Assembly (NCBI GenBank): GCA_013299045.1
Contig: JAAFJX010000021.1
Span: 1-64,000 of the forward strand
Source: Cytophagales bacterium
Lineage (GTDB): Bacteria; Bacteroidota; Bacteroidia; Cytophagales; Bernardetiaceae
Direction: 5' to 3'
Length of the DNA: 64,000 nucleotides
This document shows positions 1 to 9,279 of the stretch, piece after piece; positions within the stretch are counted from its first letter, which is position 1; each line of letters starts with the position of its first letter. The notes beneath the pieces are model-generated. The model saw only the letters and a program-made list of their open reading frames with translations, searched no databases and had not been told where the DNA came from. A program made the position numbers and the translations under genes.

Positions 1-1
1 C

Positions 2-319
2 GAAGAAGTGATGAACTTGACGTTGGACAATACGGAACTCGTCGTGATGTCCGCTTGCGAAACAGGCTTAGGCGATATACAGGCGGGCGAGGGCGTTTTT
101 GGTTTGCAACGCGCTTTTCAGCAAGCGGGCGCAAAGTCCGTGCTGATGAGCCTCTGGAAAGTGGACGACGAGGCCACACAAACCCTGATGACCGAGTTTT
201 ACACAGCCCTACTCAAAGGCCAAAGCAAGCGCCAAGCCTTCAAAACAGCCCAGATGAACCTCAAAAAGCGCTTCCCAGAGCCATATTACTGGGGTGCTTT
301 TGTGATGGTGGGGGAATAA
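2..319 (+). CDS. CHAT-domain protein, C-terminal fragment (5' end outside window)
   Basis: The reading frame is already open at the window edge, so only the last ~105 residues are visible. They carry the end of a CHAT (caspase-like) domain: a hydrophobic strand followed by the cysteine motif SACETGLG, then GEGVFGLQRAFQQAGA, a tryptophan-containing strand (SLWKVDD) and a final PYYWGAFVMVG strand, the usual end of this fold. CHAT domains are caspase/gingipain-clan peptidases, often fused to TPR repeats in Bacteroidota; some take part in defence or programmed proteolysis, but nothing here shows the partner. The catalytic histidine would lie upstream of the window. The stop is followed by an intergenic repeat copy. 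Confidence 0.85.
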   Translation, partial: EEVMNLTLDNTELVVMSACETGLGDIQAGEGVFGLQRAFQQAGAKSVLMSLWKVDDEATQTLMTEFYTALLKGQSKRQAFKTAQMNLKKRFPEPYYWGAFVMVGE

Positions 320-440
320 CTGACAATAAACAGTACATTTCTTAAAATACGAGCAACTTGTTTTTCTTTACGACTTTGCGTAAAACTATTTGATTGGCTT
401 TGTGGTATGGCAAATCTACACACCGATAAGATTGAATACT

Positions 441-670
441 TAGTCGCCCCTTAAAATATATCTAAGATATTTATTATCAGTAAATTAAATAAACATTTCA
501 TTTTCAAAATATCTTAGTTTTTAGCCTATTTTGTCGAACAACTGGCAAAATTGTAAGAACTACTCGCGGTCTGCCATGCCTCGCGTCAGACAAAAGCGAA
601 TGGCTAAAAGGTCAGAGAATGAGATTTTCTGTGTAACTCTGTTTTGCGAGAGAATGAATCAAAGAAAAAG
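441..670 (-). repeat. Interspersed element copy B (right half, inverted)
   Basis: The gene-free stretch 320-727 is largely occupied by this copy. Read on the minus strand it matches the right half of the full-length copy at 44709-45168, including the 19-base string GCCATTCGCTTTTGTCTGA (here 586-604 in reverse complement) and the terminal sequence TTTTAAGGGGCGACTA (456-441). The left half with the hairpin is missing, so the copy is truncated. An open frame at 531-716 lies inside it and is not a gene. Confidence 0.8.
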
Positions 671-727
671 TTTCAATGGCAATATGTCTCTAACGCGAGG
701 CTCTATTTCGCAGTAGGCTTGTTATCT

Positions 728-2011
728 TTACCCAAAAACAATGTAGAGAATAAGACCTACCGTGCCTCCTACTATGGTGCCGTTCATGCGGATATATTGT
801 AAATCACGGCCTATTTCTAGCTCAATTTTATGGCCAATGTCAGGCCATTCGGCTACAGTCTTGCTTATATGTTGGGCTATTGTTTCGCGATTTTCGCGAT
901 AAATTCGTATAATTTCTTGCGCTGCACGCTGGTTGATGCTCAAGCGTAAATCTGTTCCGTTTTTTATTTTGGAAGCAATACCTAAAAAAGCCTTTTTTAT
1001 CTGAAAGCGTATGTTAGAGTCTGGTTCGTTCAGGTCTGCCAGAATAAAGTTCTGTACTTCCTCCCAAAGGTTTGAGGTGTATTGCTTAAAGGTCTTGTGT
1101 TCCAACAAACCTTTTTTAATTTCTAGTGCTTTGGCCTGATAACTTTCAGAATTGCCCAAATCGGCAATAAAATTATTGACAATAGTATCTAACTCATACC
1201 TAAAAGCGTGTTGTTTGTTGCTGCGTATGTCCGAAAGGAGTTTTTCAAGCGTATCAATAATCCGTTTTGCAATTTGTTTGCCTATAAAAGCAGGCATAAA
1301 AGCGGGCGCATTGTCAGTAATCTGTTTTTCCATCCACTCTTCATTTTCAGCAATATAAGCGGAGGCCAAATCAATAACTGATGTGAGTAACTCTTGGTGT
1401 TTGCGCTCTTGGCTAAGGTGGCTCAGAATGTTGGCTACCTCTTTGGTAAGGTCAAAATTAGTAACTAAGGCTTCTGCTTTAGAGGCAACTAGTGTGTTGA
1501 TTCGTGCGGAATCCACGGTGGCGAGTAAGTCTGGAATAAACCTAAGAATTTCTTGGGTAGCCTGGTCTGCATTATTTTCGTCGGCAAACCAGTCAGCTAC
1601 TTTGCTGCTGAGGTCTATTTTGTCCAATTCGCGCTTGAGGCTTTCTTCTGGCAAAAAGTTAGAGATAACAAAGTCTGAAAGATTGCTGGCTATCTTTTGT
1701 TGTTTACCGACAATAATGTTTGTATGTGGTATTGGTATGCCCATTGGGTGCTTAAAAAGCGCCACTACAGCGAACCAGTCTGCTAATGCTCCTACCATGG
1801 CTGCTTCCGCAAAGGCTTTCAAATAGGCAAACCAAGTAAACTGCGGCTCAAAAAAGTGGGCTATCAGAAACAGCGCCGCCATAGCCAAAAGCAAAAGTAA
1901 AGCCCATAGTTTAATTCTGTTCAAACGCGCTTGCCGTTCTGCTCTGCTTCTTTTGCGCGTGATATCGGCTTCATTTGTAGCCGTTGTTATAGGTGCTGAT
2001 TCGTTATTCAT
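728..2011 (-). CDS. DUF445 family membrane protein
   Basis: A 427-residue protein of the DUF445 (YjiN-like) family. After a basic, charged N-terminus there is one hydrophobic segment at about residues 33-52, then the family signature block with LKAFAEAAMVGALADWFAVVALF and HPMGIPIPHTNII (about residues 63-103). A long, charged, mostly helical region follows, and the chain ends in a second glycine-rich hydrophobic segment (GTIVGGTVGLILYIV). This gives an inner-membrane protein anchored at both ends. No biochemical role is established for the family. The ATG is 25 bases downstream of a TACTTTTG promoter element (2043-2036), which supports this start. It appears monocistronic. Confidence 0.9.
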   Translation of the reverse strand: MNNESAPITTATNEADITRKRSRAERQARLNRIKLWALLLLLAMAALFLIAHFFEPQFTWFAYLKAFAEAAMVGALADWFAVVALFKHPMGIPIPHTNIIVGKQQKIASNLSDFVISNFLPEESLKRELDKIDLSSKVADWFADENNADQATQEILRFIPDLLATVDSARINTLVASKAEALVTNFDLTKEVANILSHLSQERKHQELLTSVIDLASAYIAENEEWMEKQITDNAPAFMPAFIGKQIAKRIIDTLEKLLSDIRSNKQHAFRYELDTIVNNFIADLGNSESYQAKALEIKKGLLEHKTFKQYTSNLWEEVQNFILADLNEPDSNIRFQIKKAFLGIASKIKNGTDLRLSINQRAAQEIIRIYRENRETIAQHISKTVAEWPDIGHKIELEIGRDLQYIRMNGTIVGGTVGLILYIVFG

Positions 2012-2035
2012 AAAGACTCAAACGCATTTATGGTG

Positions 2036-2043
2036 CAAAAGTA
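2036..2043 (-). promoter_or_regulatory. Bacteroidota-type -7 element for the DUF445 gene
   Basis: TACTTTTG on the minus strand fits TAnnTTTG and lies 25 bases before the ATG. I do not see a clear TTTG at the -33 position. Confidence 0.6.
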
Positions 2044-2138
2044 GTAAATTGGCAGTTATTTTTCAGAAAAATGTAATCAGAATTTTAACTTCAAAAAACT
2101 GCAAATAGAATGGCTTTATGCTCATTGACAATCATACG

Positions 2139-2153
2139 TAGTCTTCCCTAAAA
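2139..2153. repeat. Possible isolated element end
   Basis: TAGTCTTCCCTAAAA matches the 16-bp terminal repeat of the interspersed element family with one T missing. The following bases (CAATAAACATAAGCTAGA) loosely resemble the left end of copy F. This may be a decayed remnant in the spacer between rsmH and the DUF445 gene. Confidence 0.35.
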
Positions 2154-2265
2154 CGTCAATAAACATAAGCTAGATTCAGGAAAATCGTTTAGCCCTCTTA
2201 GGAATATCTGGCGGCTTTTGATACCTTGTTTTTTGAGAACCGATAAGTTTTGAAACAGATTTTGG

Positions 2266-3177
2266 CTAGGGCTTCCTAACTCCTACACGGAGCTTGGCAC
2301 TTCTTGCACGGGGGTTCTGCTGGAGCTCTTCTGCTGAGGGTTGTTGTGCCTTTTTAACGAGCGGCTCAAATGGGCAGCGCGTATTACCGTAAATATCTTT
2401 AACGGCATCTTGTCCATCAAAATTTCCCTTACTGATATAGTTTTTTGCCAAACGGTCTTCTAAAGAATGATAAGAAAGCAGCACCAAACGGCCATTTGGC
2501 GCTAGCACTTCGGCGCTTTGAGCCAAAAATTCTTGAATAACGACCAGTTCTTCATTAACAGCAATGCGGAGGGCCTGAAAAACCTGAGCAAAATATTGAA
2601 AACTACTTCCACGCGGCGCATATTGATTTATAACATTTTTAAGCTGAGTAGTGGTTTCAATTTTTTGGTTCACACGTGCACTCGCCACAGCCTGTGCCAA
2701 AGTACGTGCATTACGAATTTCGCCGTACATACCAAAGATTTTGTGCAAATCAACCTCAGACGCATTCTGTATGAAATCTGCGGCGCTTTGCTTTTGATTT
2801 TGGTTCATGCGCATATCCAGAGGCCCCTCAAAACGTGTAGAAAACCCGCGCTTTGCTTCATTAATTTGGTGTGAAGAAACCCCGAAATCAGCCAGAATAC
2901 CCTGCACTTTTTTAATACCATGAAACTTTAAATATTGCTTTAAGTGCCTGAAATTAGCTTCTATAAGCGTAAACTTGTCTGCTGCTATATCATGGCTATT
3001 CACTACTGCGTCTTGGTCTTGGTCAAAGGCGTATAAATGGCCTTTGTTCAAAGCCGCCACTATGAGCCGCGCATGACCTCCGCCGCCAAAGGTAGCATCT
3101 ACATAAAGCCCGTCCGGGTCTGTTATGAGGGCTTCCAAGCATTCTTTGGCCATTACCGGCACATGGTATTCACTCAT
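2266..3177 (-). CDS. rsmH: 16S rRNA (cytosine(1402)-N4)-methyltransferase RsmH
   Basis: A 303-residue SAM-dependent methyltransferase that N4-methylates C1402 of 16S rRNA in the decoding centre. Diagnostic features are the start HVPVM, the SAM loop DATFGGGGHARLI (about 27-39), GILADFGVSSHQI, the FSTRFEGPLDMRMN motif and the C-terminal LVLLSYHSLEDRLAKNYI block. Length is normal for the family. The ATG is 12 bases downstream of the stop of the transketolase-subunit gene, so the two are probably co-transcribed. In most bacteria rsmH starts the dcw cell-division cluster next to mraZ and ftsL; neither is present here. Confidence 0.97.
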   Translation of the reverse strand: MSEYHVPVMAKECLEALITDPDGLYVDATFGGGGHARLIVAALNKGHLYAFDQDQDAVVNSHDIAADKFTLIEANFRHLKQYLKFHGIKKVQGILADFGVSSHQINEAKRGFSTRFEGPLDMRMNQNQKQSAADFIQNASEVDLHKIFGMYGEIRNARTLAQAVASARVNQKIETTTQLKNVINQYAPRGSSFQYFAQVFQALRIAVNEELVVIQEFLAQSAEVLAPNGRLVLLSYHSLEDRLAKNYISKGNFDGQDAVKDIYGNTRCPFEPLVKKAQQPSAEELQQNPRARSAKLRVGVRKP

Positions 3178-3189
3178 GAACTTTCTGAA

Positions 3190-4044
3190 TTAATAGTCGG
3201 CAAGTGTACAAGGAAGCTGCGCAAGGGCTTTTTCTAATTGTGCATCGTTGGGTGCTACACCATGCCATTTGTGCGAACCCATCATAAAGTCCACGCCCTG
3301 TCCCATCTCGGTGTGCATGATATTAACCACTGGTTTACCTGCACCGCACAAGGATTGTGCTTTCCTAAGCATTTCTACAATACTTTCAAGGTCATTGCCT
3401 TGTTCACATACATTAACAATCCAGCCAAACGCACGCCATTTATCGGCTAGGTTGCCTAAGCTCAAAACGTTTTCTACGTCCCCGTCAATCTGACGGCCAT
3501 TATAGTCTATCGTCAGAGTGAGATTGTCCACGCGCTGATGTGCCGCATACATGGCGGCTTCCCAAATCTGCCCTTCTTGCAGTTCGCCGTCGCCACTTAG
3601 CACAAAAATCTTTTGTGTGTCTGAGTTTAGCTTTTTGGCTTGTGCTGCACCAATAGCCACCGAAAGCCCTTGCCCCAAAGACCCTGAAGCCACACGCACA
3701 CCTGGCAAGCCCTCATGGGTCGTTGGGTGGCCTTGCAAACGGCTGTTTATATGACGGAAGGTTTTTAATTCACTGACTTCAAAAAAACCAAAACGCGCCA
3801 GTGTACTGTACCAGACGGGTGAAATATGCCCATTGGAAAGAAAAAATAGGTCTTCGTTATGGCCACTCATATCAAAGTTTGTCCCGAAGTTCATAGTGCA
3901 GCCATAAAGCGCTACAAAAAACTCTACGCAACCGAGTGAGCCACCAGGGTGGCCAGAGGCCGCACCGTGTGTCATTCTCAGGATATCACGCCTAATTTGG
4001 GTGGCTGTTTGCTTGAGCGAGTAAAAATCAATTTTGCGCATCAT
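3190..4044 (-). CDS. Transketolase, N-terminal (TPP-binding) subunit
   Basis: This is the N-terminal half of a split transketolase (about 284 residues from the chosen ATG), which transfers two-carbon units in the non-oxidative pentose phosphate pathway. Visible are GHPGGSLGC, the substrate-binding LQGHPTTH, and the TPP motif starting GDGELQEGQIWEAA and ending near DYNGRQIDG. The pyrimidine-binding/C-terminal half is not encoded next door; rsmH follows instead, so the partner must lie elsewhere. The ATG at 4044 (or the next codon, 4041) is chosen because an upstream in-frame TTG at 4089 overlaps the TACTTTTG promoter box and cannot be in the mRNA. Confidence 0.9.
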   Translation of the reverse strand: MMRKIDFYSLKQTATQIRRDILRMTHGAASGHPGGSLGCVEFFVALYGCTMNFGTNFDMSGHNEDLFFLSNGHISPVWYSTLARFGFFEVSELKTFRHINSRLQGHPTTHEGLPGVRVASGSLGQGLSVAIGAAQAKKLNSDTQKIFVLSGDGELQEGQIWEAAMYAAHQRVDNLTLTIDYNGRQIDGDVENVLSLGNLADKWRAFGWIVNVCEQGNDLESIVEMLRKAQSLCGAGKPVVNIMHTEMGQGVDFMMGSHKWHGVAPNDAQLEKALAQLPCTLADY

Positions 4045-4086
4045 GCCTATTGCTTTAATAAGGTTGGCCAAAGGATTTTGAAGGCA

Positions 4087-4094
4087 CAAAAGTA
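4087..4094 (-). promoter_or_regulatory. -7 promoter element for transketolase-rsmH
   Basis: TACTTTTG on the minus strand (TAnnTTTG type), 42 bases before the ATG at 4044. It rules out the longer TTG start. Confidence 0.6.
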
Positions 4095-4258
4095 GTTAGT
4101 TTTTTTGTAAAACGAACCAGCATATACCCAAATCAAAAATAAAAACTAAAAACATTGACGGACAATTGTCAAAATCTGAACTCTTCTTAAATTATTAACT
4201 TGAAAGCGAGCATTCTGAAATAGCTTTCTCTTGTTTTCATTTTTCGGAACAAAACAAT

Positions 4259-4266
4259 TATCTTTG
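4259..4266 (+). promoter_or_regulatory. -7 promoter element for the redoxin gene
   Basis: TATCTTTG matches TAnnTTTG and lies 31 bases before the ATG at 4298. Confidence 0.55.
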
Positions 4267-4297
4267 CCTGTTGTAAGTTGATAACCCAGCAGAAAAC

Positions 4298-4855
4298 ATG
4301 GCTAGAACCGAAACAATCCAAATTCCTTTGGGCTTTGAAGCACCTAATTTTGCCCTGCCCGATGCCGTAACAGGGAATATCATGCACCTAAGCGAGCTTT
4401 GCGGCAGCAAGGTTACTGTAGTTGTTTTTATGTGCAATCATTGTCCTTATGTACAGCATATCATTGCACCTTTGCTGCAAATAGCCCGCGACTTTAAACC
4501 CTGGGGCGTACACTTTATTGCTATCAATTCCAATGATGTAGCAACTTACCCAGCCGACTCACCCAGCAACATGAAGGCATGGGCACAAGAATTAAACTTC
4601 CCTTTTCCATATCTTTTTGACGAGAGCCAAGAAGTAGCTAAAGCCTATCAGGCAGCTTGTACGCCAGACTTTATGGTCTTCGATGCGAATAGAAAGTGCG
4701 TGTATAGAGGGCAGTTTGATGACTCACGCCCCAAAAGCAGCATTCCGCCTTCGGGAAAAGACCTCCGTTATTTGATAGAAAATATGCTCACTAACCGCGA
4801 ACTGCCCAACTATCAGATTCCGAGCGTGGGCTGTAACATCAAATGGAAAGCCTAG
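4298..4855 (+). CDS. Thioredoxin-fold redoxin (AhpC/TSA-like)
   Basis: A 185-residue cytoplasmic thioredoxin-fold protein with no signal peptide. The fold begins with PLGFEAPNFALPDAV. The active-site region is VVFMCNHCPYVQH (about 45-57), giving a C-x-x-C dithiol in the thioredoxin position. A cis-proline-type turn follows in ACTPDFMVFD, with a further conserved stretch YRGQFDDSRP near the C-terminus and the family ending VGCNIKWK. Close relatives are annotated thioredoxin family protein or peroxiredoxin; the C-x-x-C suggests thiol-disulfide exchange or thiol peroxidase activity. The physiological partner is unknown. The exonuclease gene follows after 61 bases. Confidence 0.88.
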   Translation: MARTETIQIPLGFEAPNFALPDAVTGNIMHLSELCGSKVTVVVFMCNHCPYVQHIIAPLLQIARDFKPWGVHFIAINSNDVATYPADSPSNMKAWAQELNFPFPYLFDESQEVAKAYQAACTPDFMVFDANRKCVYRGQFDDSRPKSSIPPSGKDLRYLIENMLTNRELPNYQIPSVGCNIKWKA

Positions 4856-4916
4856 CGGACTCTCTAGCAACGCGCTATTGTGTAATGAAATGCCATAATT
4901 TTTTATTTCAAAAGCT

Positions 4917-5729
4917 ATGAAACTAAACCTCAAGAATCCGATTGCATTTTTTGACCTTGAAACCACCGGCATAGACATCATGCGCGACCGCATCGTTGAG
5001 ATTGCCGTTATAAAGGTTATGCCAAACGGCGAAGAACTCCGCAAGCGTCATCTTATCAACCCTACCATACCTATTCCCTTGGAAGTGAGCGCTATACATG
5101 GCATTTACGACAAAGACGTTACAGATGCCCCCACTTTCAAGCAAATTGCCCGTTCTTTTGCCACTTTTCTTGAGGGTACAGACCTTTCTGGCTTTAATTT
5201 AGCGCGTTTTGATGTACCTCTGCTCGTAGAAGAATTCTTGAGAGCGGGTGTGGCTTTTGATGTCAGTAAGCGCCTTATTGTAGATGTCCAACGCATTTAC
5301 CACATGATGGAGCCACGTACTTTGGCTGCAGCCTACCGTTTTTACTGTCGGCGGGAGCTCACCAACGCACACAGCGCGGAGGCTGACACTGAGGCTACTT
5401 ACGAAGTTTTTAAAGCACAGTTGGCTTGTTATGAGAATACAGCACTCACCGACAAGGACGGCAATACTTACTACCCTATTAAAAACGACATGGAAGCTTT
5501 ACACGAGCTAGGTATGTCCAATAAAGTAGATTTAGCAGGTAGAATGGTTTATAACGCGCACAAACAGCCTGTTTTTAACTTTGGTAAGTTTAAAGATAAA
5601 CTGGTTACGGAGGTTTTGCAAAAAGAAGTGAATTACTACGATTGGATGATAAAAGGCGAGTTTCCATTGGATACGAAACAGAAATTGACTGAAATTAAAC
5701 TCTCAATGGCTTTTCCTAAGAAGAATTAA
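4917..5729 (+). CDS. DnaQ-like 3'-5' exonuclease (DEDDh)
   Basis: A 270-residue 3'-5' exonuclease of the DnaQ/RNase T superfamily. Exo I is FFDLETTGID (about 13-22, catalytic D and E), Exo II is SGFNLARFDVPLL with its aspartate, and Exo III is HSAEADTEATYEVF, giving the DEDDh set. The C-terminal part (GKFKDKLVTEVLQKEVNYYDWM) is the small extension also found in ExoX-type proteins. It is not the Pol III epsilon subunit by architecture; a repair or end-trimming role is inferred. It lies 61 bases downstream of the redoxin gene on the same strand. Confidence 0.9.
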   Translation: MKLNLKNPIAFFDLETTGIDIMRDRIVEIAVIKVMPNGEELRKRHLINPTIPIPLEVSAIHGIYDKDVTDAPTFKQIARSFATFLEGTDLSGFNLARFDVPLLVEEFLRAGVAFDVSKRLIVDVQRIYHMMEPRTLAAAYRFYCRRELTNAHSAEADTEATYEVFKAQLACYENTALTDKDGNTYYPIKNDMEALHELGMSNKVDLAGRMVYNAHKQPVFNFGKFKDKLVTEVLQKEVNYYDWMIKGEFPLDTKQKLTEIKLSMAFPKKN

Positions 5730-5831
5730 GTTGTAACAAAAAGCCTCACTTTTGAGTATATAGGTTCTGAAAGCCCCGGCGAATCTGCCGAACTACCTTG
5801 TTTTAACGCCTTGTATCAAGCCACCTATACC

Positions 5832-6458
5832 ATGAAAGACCGCATTATAGCGCTGTATCAACGTTTTGTTCGTGAGCATTCAGCACGCCCAAGTAGCCTA
5901 ATGGAACTTTTACAAGACCAAGAGGATATTGCTGTAGCCGATTTTGAAGCCAATTTTTATGGCTTTGAGGACTTAGAAAATGCGATATGGCTAGCTTTTT
6001 TTGAAGAGACTCAAAGCCGTTTGCGCCGCGAGAGCGTTTATGAGGAGTATAGCGTCCGCGAAAAATTGCTAGCTTTTTATTATACGCTCATTGAAGTCCT
6101 CAAAGAAAATCGTAGCTATGTGGTAGCACTTCCTCATAGAAAAGGCTTAAGAGGTATTCTGGACAGGCCCTTCGCCATTATCCGTGAGCCAGCGCTCCAT
6201 TATTTTGAAGAGCTTATGCAGCTAGGCAGCACCACGCAAGAAGTGCAAGAAAGGCGCATTGTTTCAAGGCAATATGCCAATTTGCTATGGCTAGAAACTG
6301 AATACATTTTGCAGTTTTGGCTACGCGACAAAAGCCCAGACTTTGAGCAAACAGACGCGGCTATTGAGAAGGCTGCCAATTTAGGCATGGACTTGCTCGG
6401 CAAAAATATTGTAGATTCTACCTTCGACTTTATAAAATTTGCCTTCCAGCGTAAATGA
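5832..6458 (+). CDS. TetR-like transcriptional regulator
   Basis: A 208-residue, almost entirely helical protein. The first ~50 residues fit a TetR-type helix-turn-helix in shape (MKDRIIALYQRFVREHSARPSSLMELLQ, then VADFEANFYGFEDLENAIWLAFFEE, where the second helix and the FxxFxxKxxL-like step are recognisable). The remainder resembles the TetR C-terminal ligand-binding/dimerisation bundle. The DNA-binding helix is divergent, so DNA binding is an inference. ATG 5832 is preferred over an in-frame TTG at 5811. It lies upstream of cphA, but a 171-base gap with its own AT-rich leader suggests separate transcription. Confidence 0.6.
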   Translation: MKDRIIALYQRFVREHSARPSSLMELLQDQEDIAVADFEANFYGFEDLENAIWLAFFEETQSRLRRESVYEEYSVREKLLAFYYTLIEVLKENRSYVVALPHRKGLRGILDRPFAIIREPALHYFEELMQLGSTTQEVQERRIVSRQYANLLWLETEYILQFWLRDKSPDFEQTDAAIEKAANLGMDLLGKNIVDSTFDFIKFAFQRK

Positions 6459-6629
6459 ATTGAGTTTTTGGCGCTCAAAAAAAATTATAAAGAATTCTCT
6501 TGTTATGTTGCTTATTAAAAAAAAAATGCCTTTAATTGATGCACAATTAAGGTAGTCAGTCCTATTTTTTACTTTGCTACTGTTACATATCAAATTTCTT
6601 TTACCCCATCAAACATTGATTAGCGCAAT

Positions 6630-9254
6630 ATGAAAATCAATCGGATAAACACGCTCAACGGCCCAAATTACTGGTCTATTCGCCGCCATAAGCTGATTGT
6701 CATGGAGCTGGACTTACAAGAGCTCGAAGAGAAACCCACCAACAAAATAAATGGCTTTTTGGACAGACTAAAAGCGCTATTGCCCAATATGTATGAACAT
6801 CGCTGCTCGGAGGGTGCTCCTGGAGGTTTTTATAAACGAGTGGAAGAAGGAACGTGGATGGGGCACGTGATTGAGCATATTGCGCTAGAAATTCAAACAC
6901 TTGCTGGCATGGACTGTGGCTTTGGCCGCACGCGCACCACAGGCGAATATGGTGTTTATCATGTTGTTTTTGATTATCAGGAAGCTCGTGTAGGTGCTTA
7001 TGCGGCGCGTGCAGCAGTTCGAATTGCCGAGGCGCTTGTTGAAGGTAGAGATTATAGCCAAGACCTCAAAGAGGATATTCAGGAAATGCGTGAAATGCGC
7101 GACAAAGTGCGTTTAGGCCCTAGCACAAGCGCGCTCGTCGAGGAAGCGCAGTCCCGTGGTATTCCTTGGATTCGCCTGAACCAATATTCTTTGGTACAAC
7201 TTGGCTACGGCCAAAATCAAAAGCGCATTCAGGCTACTGTAGCAAGTACTACCAGTAACATTGCTGTAGAAATTGCCTGCGACAAGGAAGATACCAAAAA
7301 TCTTTTAGAGTCCTATAACGTGCCAGTGCCACGTGGACGTATTGTAAGAAACGAGCGGCAACTCGCTGATACGCTAGACGACATTGGCTATCCTGTGGTG
7401 CTGAAGCCCATCAATGGAAACCATGGCAAGGGAGCAACCATCAACGTCAAAACCTTAGAAGAGGCCAAAGATGCTCTCCGAATTGCACAAAAATATTCTA
7501 CATCGGTGGTTGTTGAACGTTTTGTACATGGGCACGACTACCGTTTGCTCGTCATTAACTACCGTTTTGTGGCGGCAGCTCTGCGCACACCCGCTGCTGT
7601 TACTGGCGATGGCGTAAGCAGTATCAGGCAGTTGGTAGATGCCGTCAATAGAGACCCGCGCCGTGGTTTAGGGCACGAAAACGTTCTGACCGAAATTAAA
7701 ATAGACGACCATAGCCTAGCCATTCTTGCAGAAAAAGAACTTACCACGGACAGTATTCTTCCAGCAGGTGAAGTCCTTTACCTCAAAAAAACAGCTAACT
7801 TGAGTACAGGAGGCACTTCTACAGACGTTACAGACATTGCACACCCCTATAACGTCTTTATGGCTGAGCGTATTGCACGCATTGTGGGCTTAGACATTTG
7901 TGGTATAGACCTTATGACCTCTGATATCAGCCTACCTGTAACAGAAACGGGCGGTTGTGTGCTGGAAGTCAATGCCGCACCAGGCTTTAGAATGCACACC
8001 GCGCCCACGGTTGGGCTACCGCGCAATGTGGCTGAGCCAGTGATAGATATGCTCTTTCCGCCAGGAACACCAAGTCGTATTCCTATTATAGCCGTAACAG
8101 GAACAAACGGCAAAACAACCACAACACGCTTGACGGCACATTTAGCGCGGTCAGTAGGCTATAAAGTGGGTTTTACAACCTCAGACGGCATTTATATTCA
8201 AAACAGAATGCTTGAAGAGGGCGACTGCACAGGGCCACGCAGCACTGAGTTTGTCCTTAAAGACCCAACAGTCAATTTTGCCGTTTTGGAATGTGCCAGA
8301 GGCGGTTTGTTGAAAGGTGGGCTTGGCTACCACTATTGCAATGTGGCTATTGTTACGAACGTTGCCGCAGACCATTTAGGTATGCAGGGCATCAATACGC
8401 TTGAAGACATGGCACGTGTCAAGTCAGTCATTGCCGAAACCGTATTGCCAGATGGCTATGCCATTCTAAATGCAGATGACCAGCTCGTTTATGATATGCG
8501 GAATAAACTTTCATGCAAGATTGGGCTTTACAGCGTTGCTGATAATAATCCAAGAATCGTATCGCATTGTAAAAATGGGGGTATGGCTTGTGTGGTGGAC
8601 GACGGTTACGTAACAATATGCAAAGGCGAATGGAAAATCCGCGTTGAGAAGGTTACTAATATTCCGCTTACGTTTGGCGGAAAAGCCCTTTTTAATGTGT
8701 ACAACGTATTGCCATCGGTATTAGCGGGTTTTGTGCAAGGATTTAAAGTAGAGGATATTCGTGAGGCCTTGCTTACTTTTATCCCATCGCCAGCCCAAAC
8801 ACCTGGCCGCATGAATCTGTTTAACTTCAGAAACCTGACTGTTATGCTAGATTATGCTCACAATGCAGCTGGTTTTCAGGCTATTAAGGGCTTTGTAGAA
8901 AAATTTGATGCGGTCAAGAAAGTAGGTATAGTGGCAGGTGTAGGCGATAGACGCGACGAAGACACTGTGGCTTTGGGTGTACTTTCTGCCCAAATGTTTG
9001 ATGAAATTATTATTCGTCAAGACCGCAATTTGCGAGGACGCACTGCCGAAGAAATCATTGATTTGATTACCTCGGGCATCAAGCAAGAAAATCCAAGCAG
9101 GAAGTACACGGTCATTCCTGAAGAAAGTGAAGCCATTTTACATGGGATAAAAAAAGCTGAAAAGGGCTCACTCTTAGTCATTTGCAGCGATGTTGTGCCA
9201 CGTGCTTTGGCACTTGTTCGTAAACTCAAAGAGGACGAAGATTCCAGAGAATGA
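6630..9254 (+). CDS. cphA: Cyanophycin synthetase
   Basis: An 874-residue enzyme that polymerises aspartate and arginine into cyanophycin using ATP. Domains in order: an N-terminal domain (1 to ~160) with GTWMGHVIEHIALEIQTLAG, an ATP-grasp domain (~215-480, with YPVVLKPINGNHGKGATINV) that adds aspartate, and a Mur-ligase-like domain (~480-874) with the P-loop VTGTNGKTTTTRL near residue 490 that adds arginine. Length equals characterised CphA1 proteins, and no active-site region looks damaged. No cyanophycinase (cphB) or isoaspartyl dipeptidase gene lies nearby. Cyanophycin would serve as a nitrogen/carbon store. A 7-bp inverted repeat (TTAATTG/CAATTAA, 6532-6550) lies upstream. Confidence 0.95.
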   Translation: MKINRINTLNGPNYWSIRRHKLIVMELDLQELEEKPTNKINGFLDRLKALLPNMYEHRCSEGAPGGFYKRVEEGTWMGHVIEHIALEIQTLAGMDCGFGRTRTTGEYGVYHVVFDYQEARVGAYAARAAVRIAEALVEGRDYSQDLKEDIQEMREMRDKVRLGPSTSALVEEAQSRGIPWIRLNQYSLVQLGYGQNQKRIQATVASTTSNIAVEIACDKEDTKNLLESYNVPVPRGRIVRNERQLADTLDDIGYPVVLKPINGNHGKGATINVKTLEEAKDALRIAQKYSTSVVVERFVHGHDYRLLVINYRFVAAALRTPAAVTGDGVSSIRQLVDAVNRDPRRGLGHENVLTEIKIDDHSLAILAEKELTTDSILPAGEVLYLKKTANLSTGGTSTDVTDIAHPYNVFMAERIARIVGLDICGIDLMTSDISLPVTETGGCVLEVNAAPGFRMHTAPTVGLPRNVAEPVIDMLFPPGTPSRIPIIAVTGTNGKTTTTRLTAHLARSVGYKVGFTTSDGIYIQNRMLEEGDCTGPRSTEFVLKDPTVNFAVLECARGGLLKGGLGYHYCNVAIVTNVAADHLGMQGINTLEDMARVKSVIAETVLPDGYAILNADDQLVYDMRNKLSCKIGLYSVADNNPRIVSHCKNGGMACVVDDGYVTICKGEWKIRVEKVTNIPLTFGGKALFNVYNVLPSVLAGFVQGFKVEDIREALLTFIPSPAQTPGRMNLFNFRNLTVMLDYAHNAAGFQAIKGFVEKFDAVKKVGIVAGVGDRRDEDTVALGVLSAQMFDEIIIRQDRNLRGRTAEEIIDLITSGIKQENPSRKYTVIPEESEAILHGIKKAEKGSLLVICSDVVPRALALVRKLKEDEDSRE

Positions 9255-9279
9255 CTGGAAAAAAGTATTTGAATACAAC

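Noticed and set aside
531-716. 61-residue open frame after the CHAT gene
   Set aside because: It lies within inverted repeat copy B and its codons have no protein-like composition; the same DNA in other copies has no shared frame.
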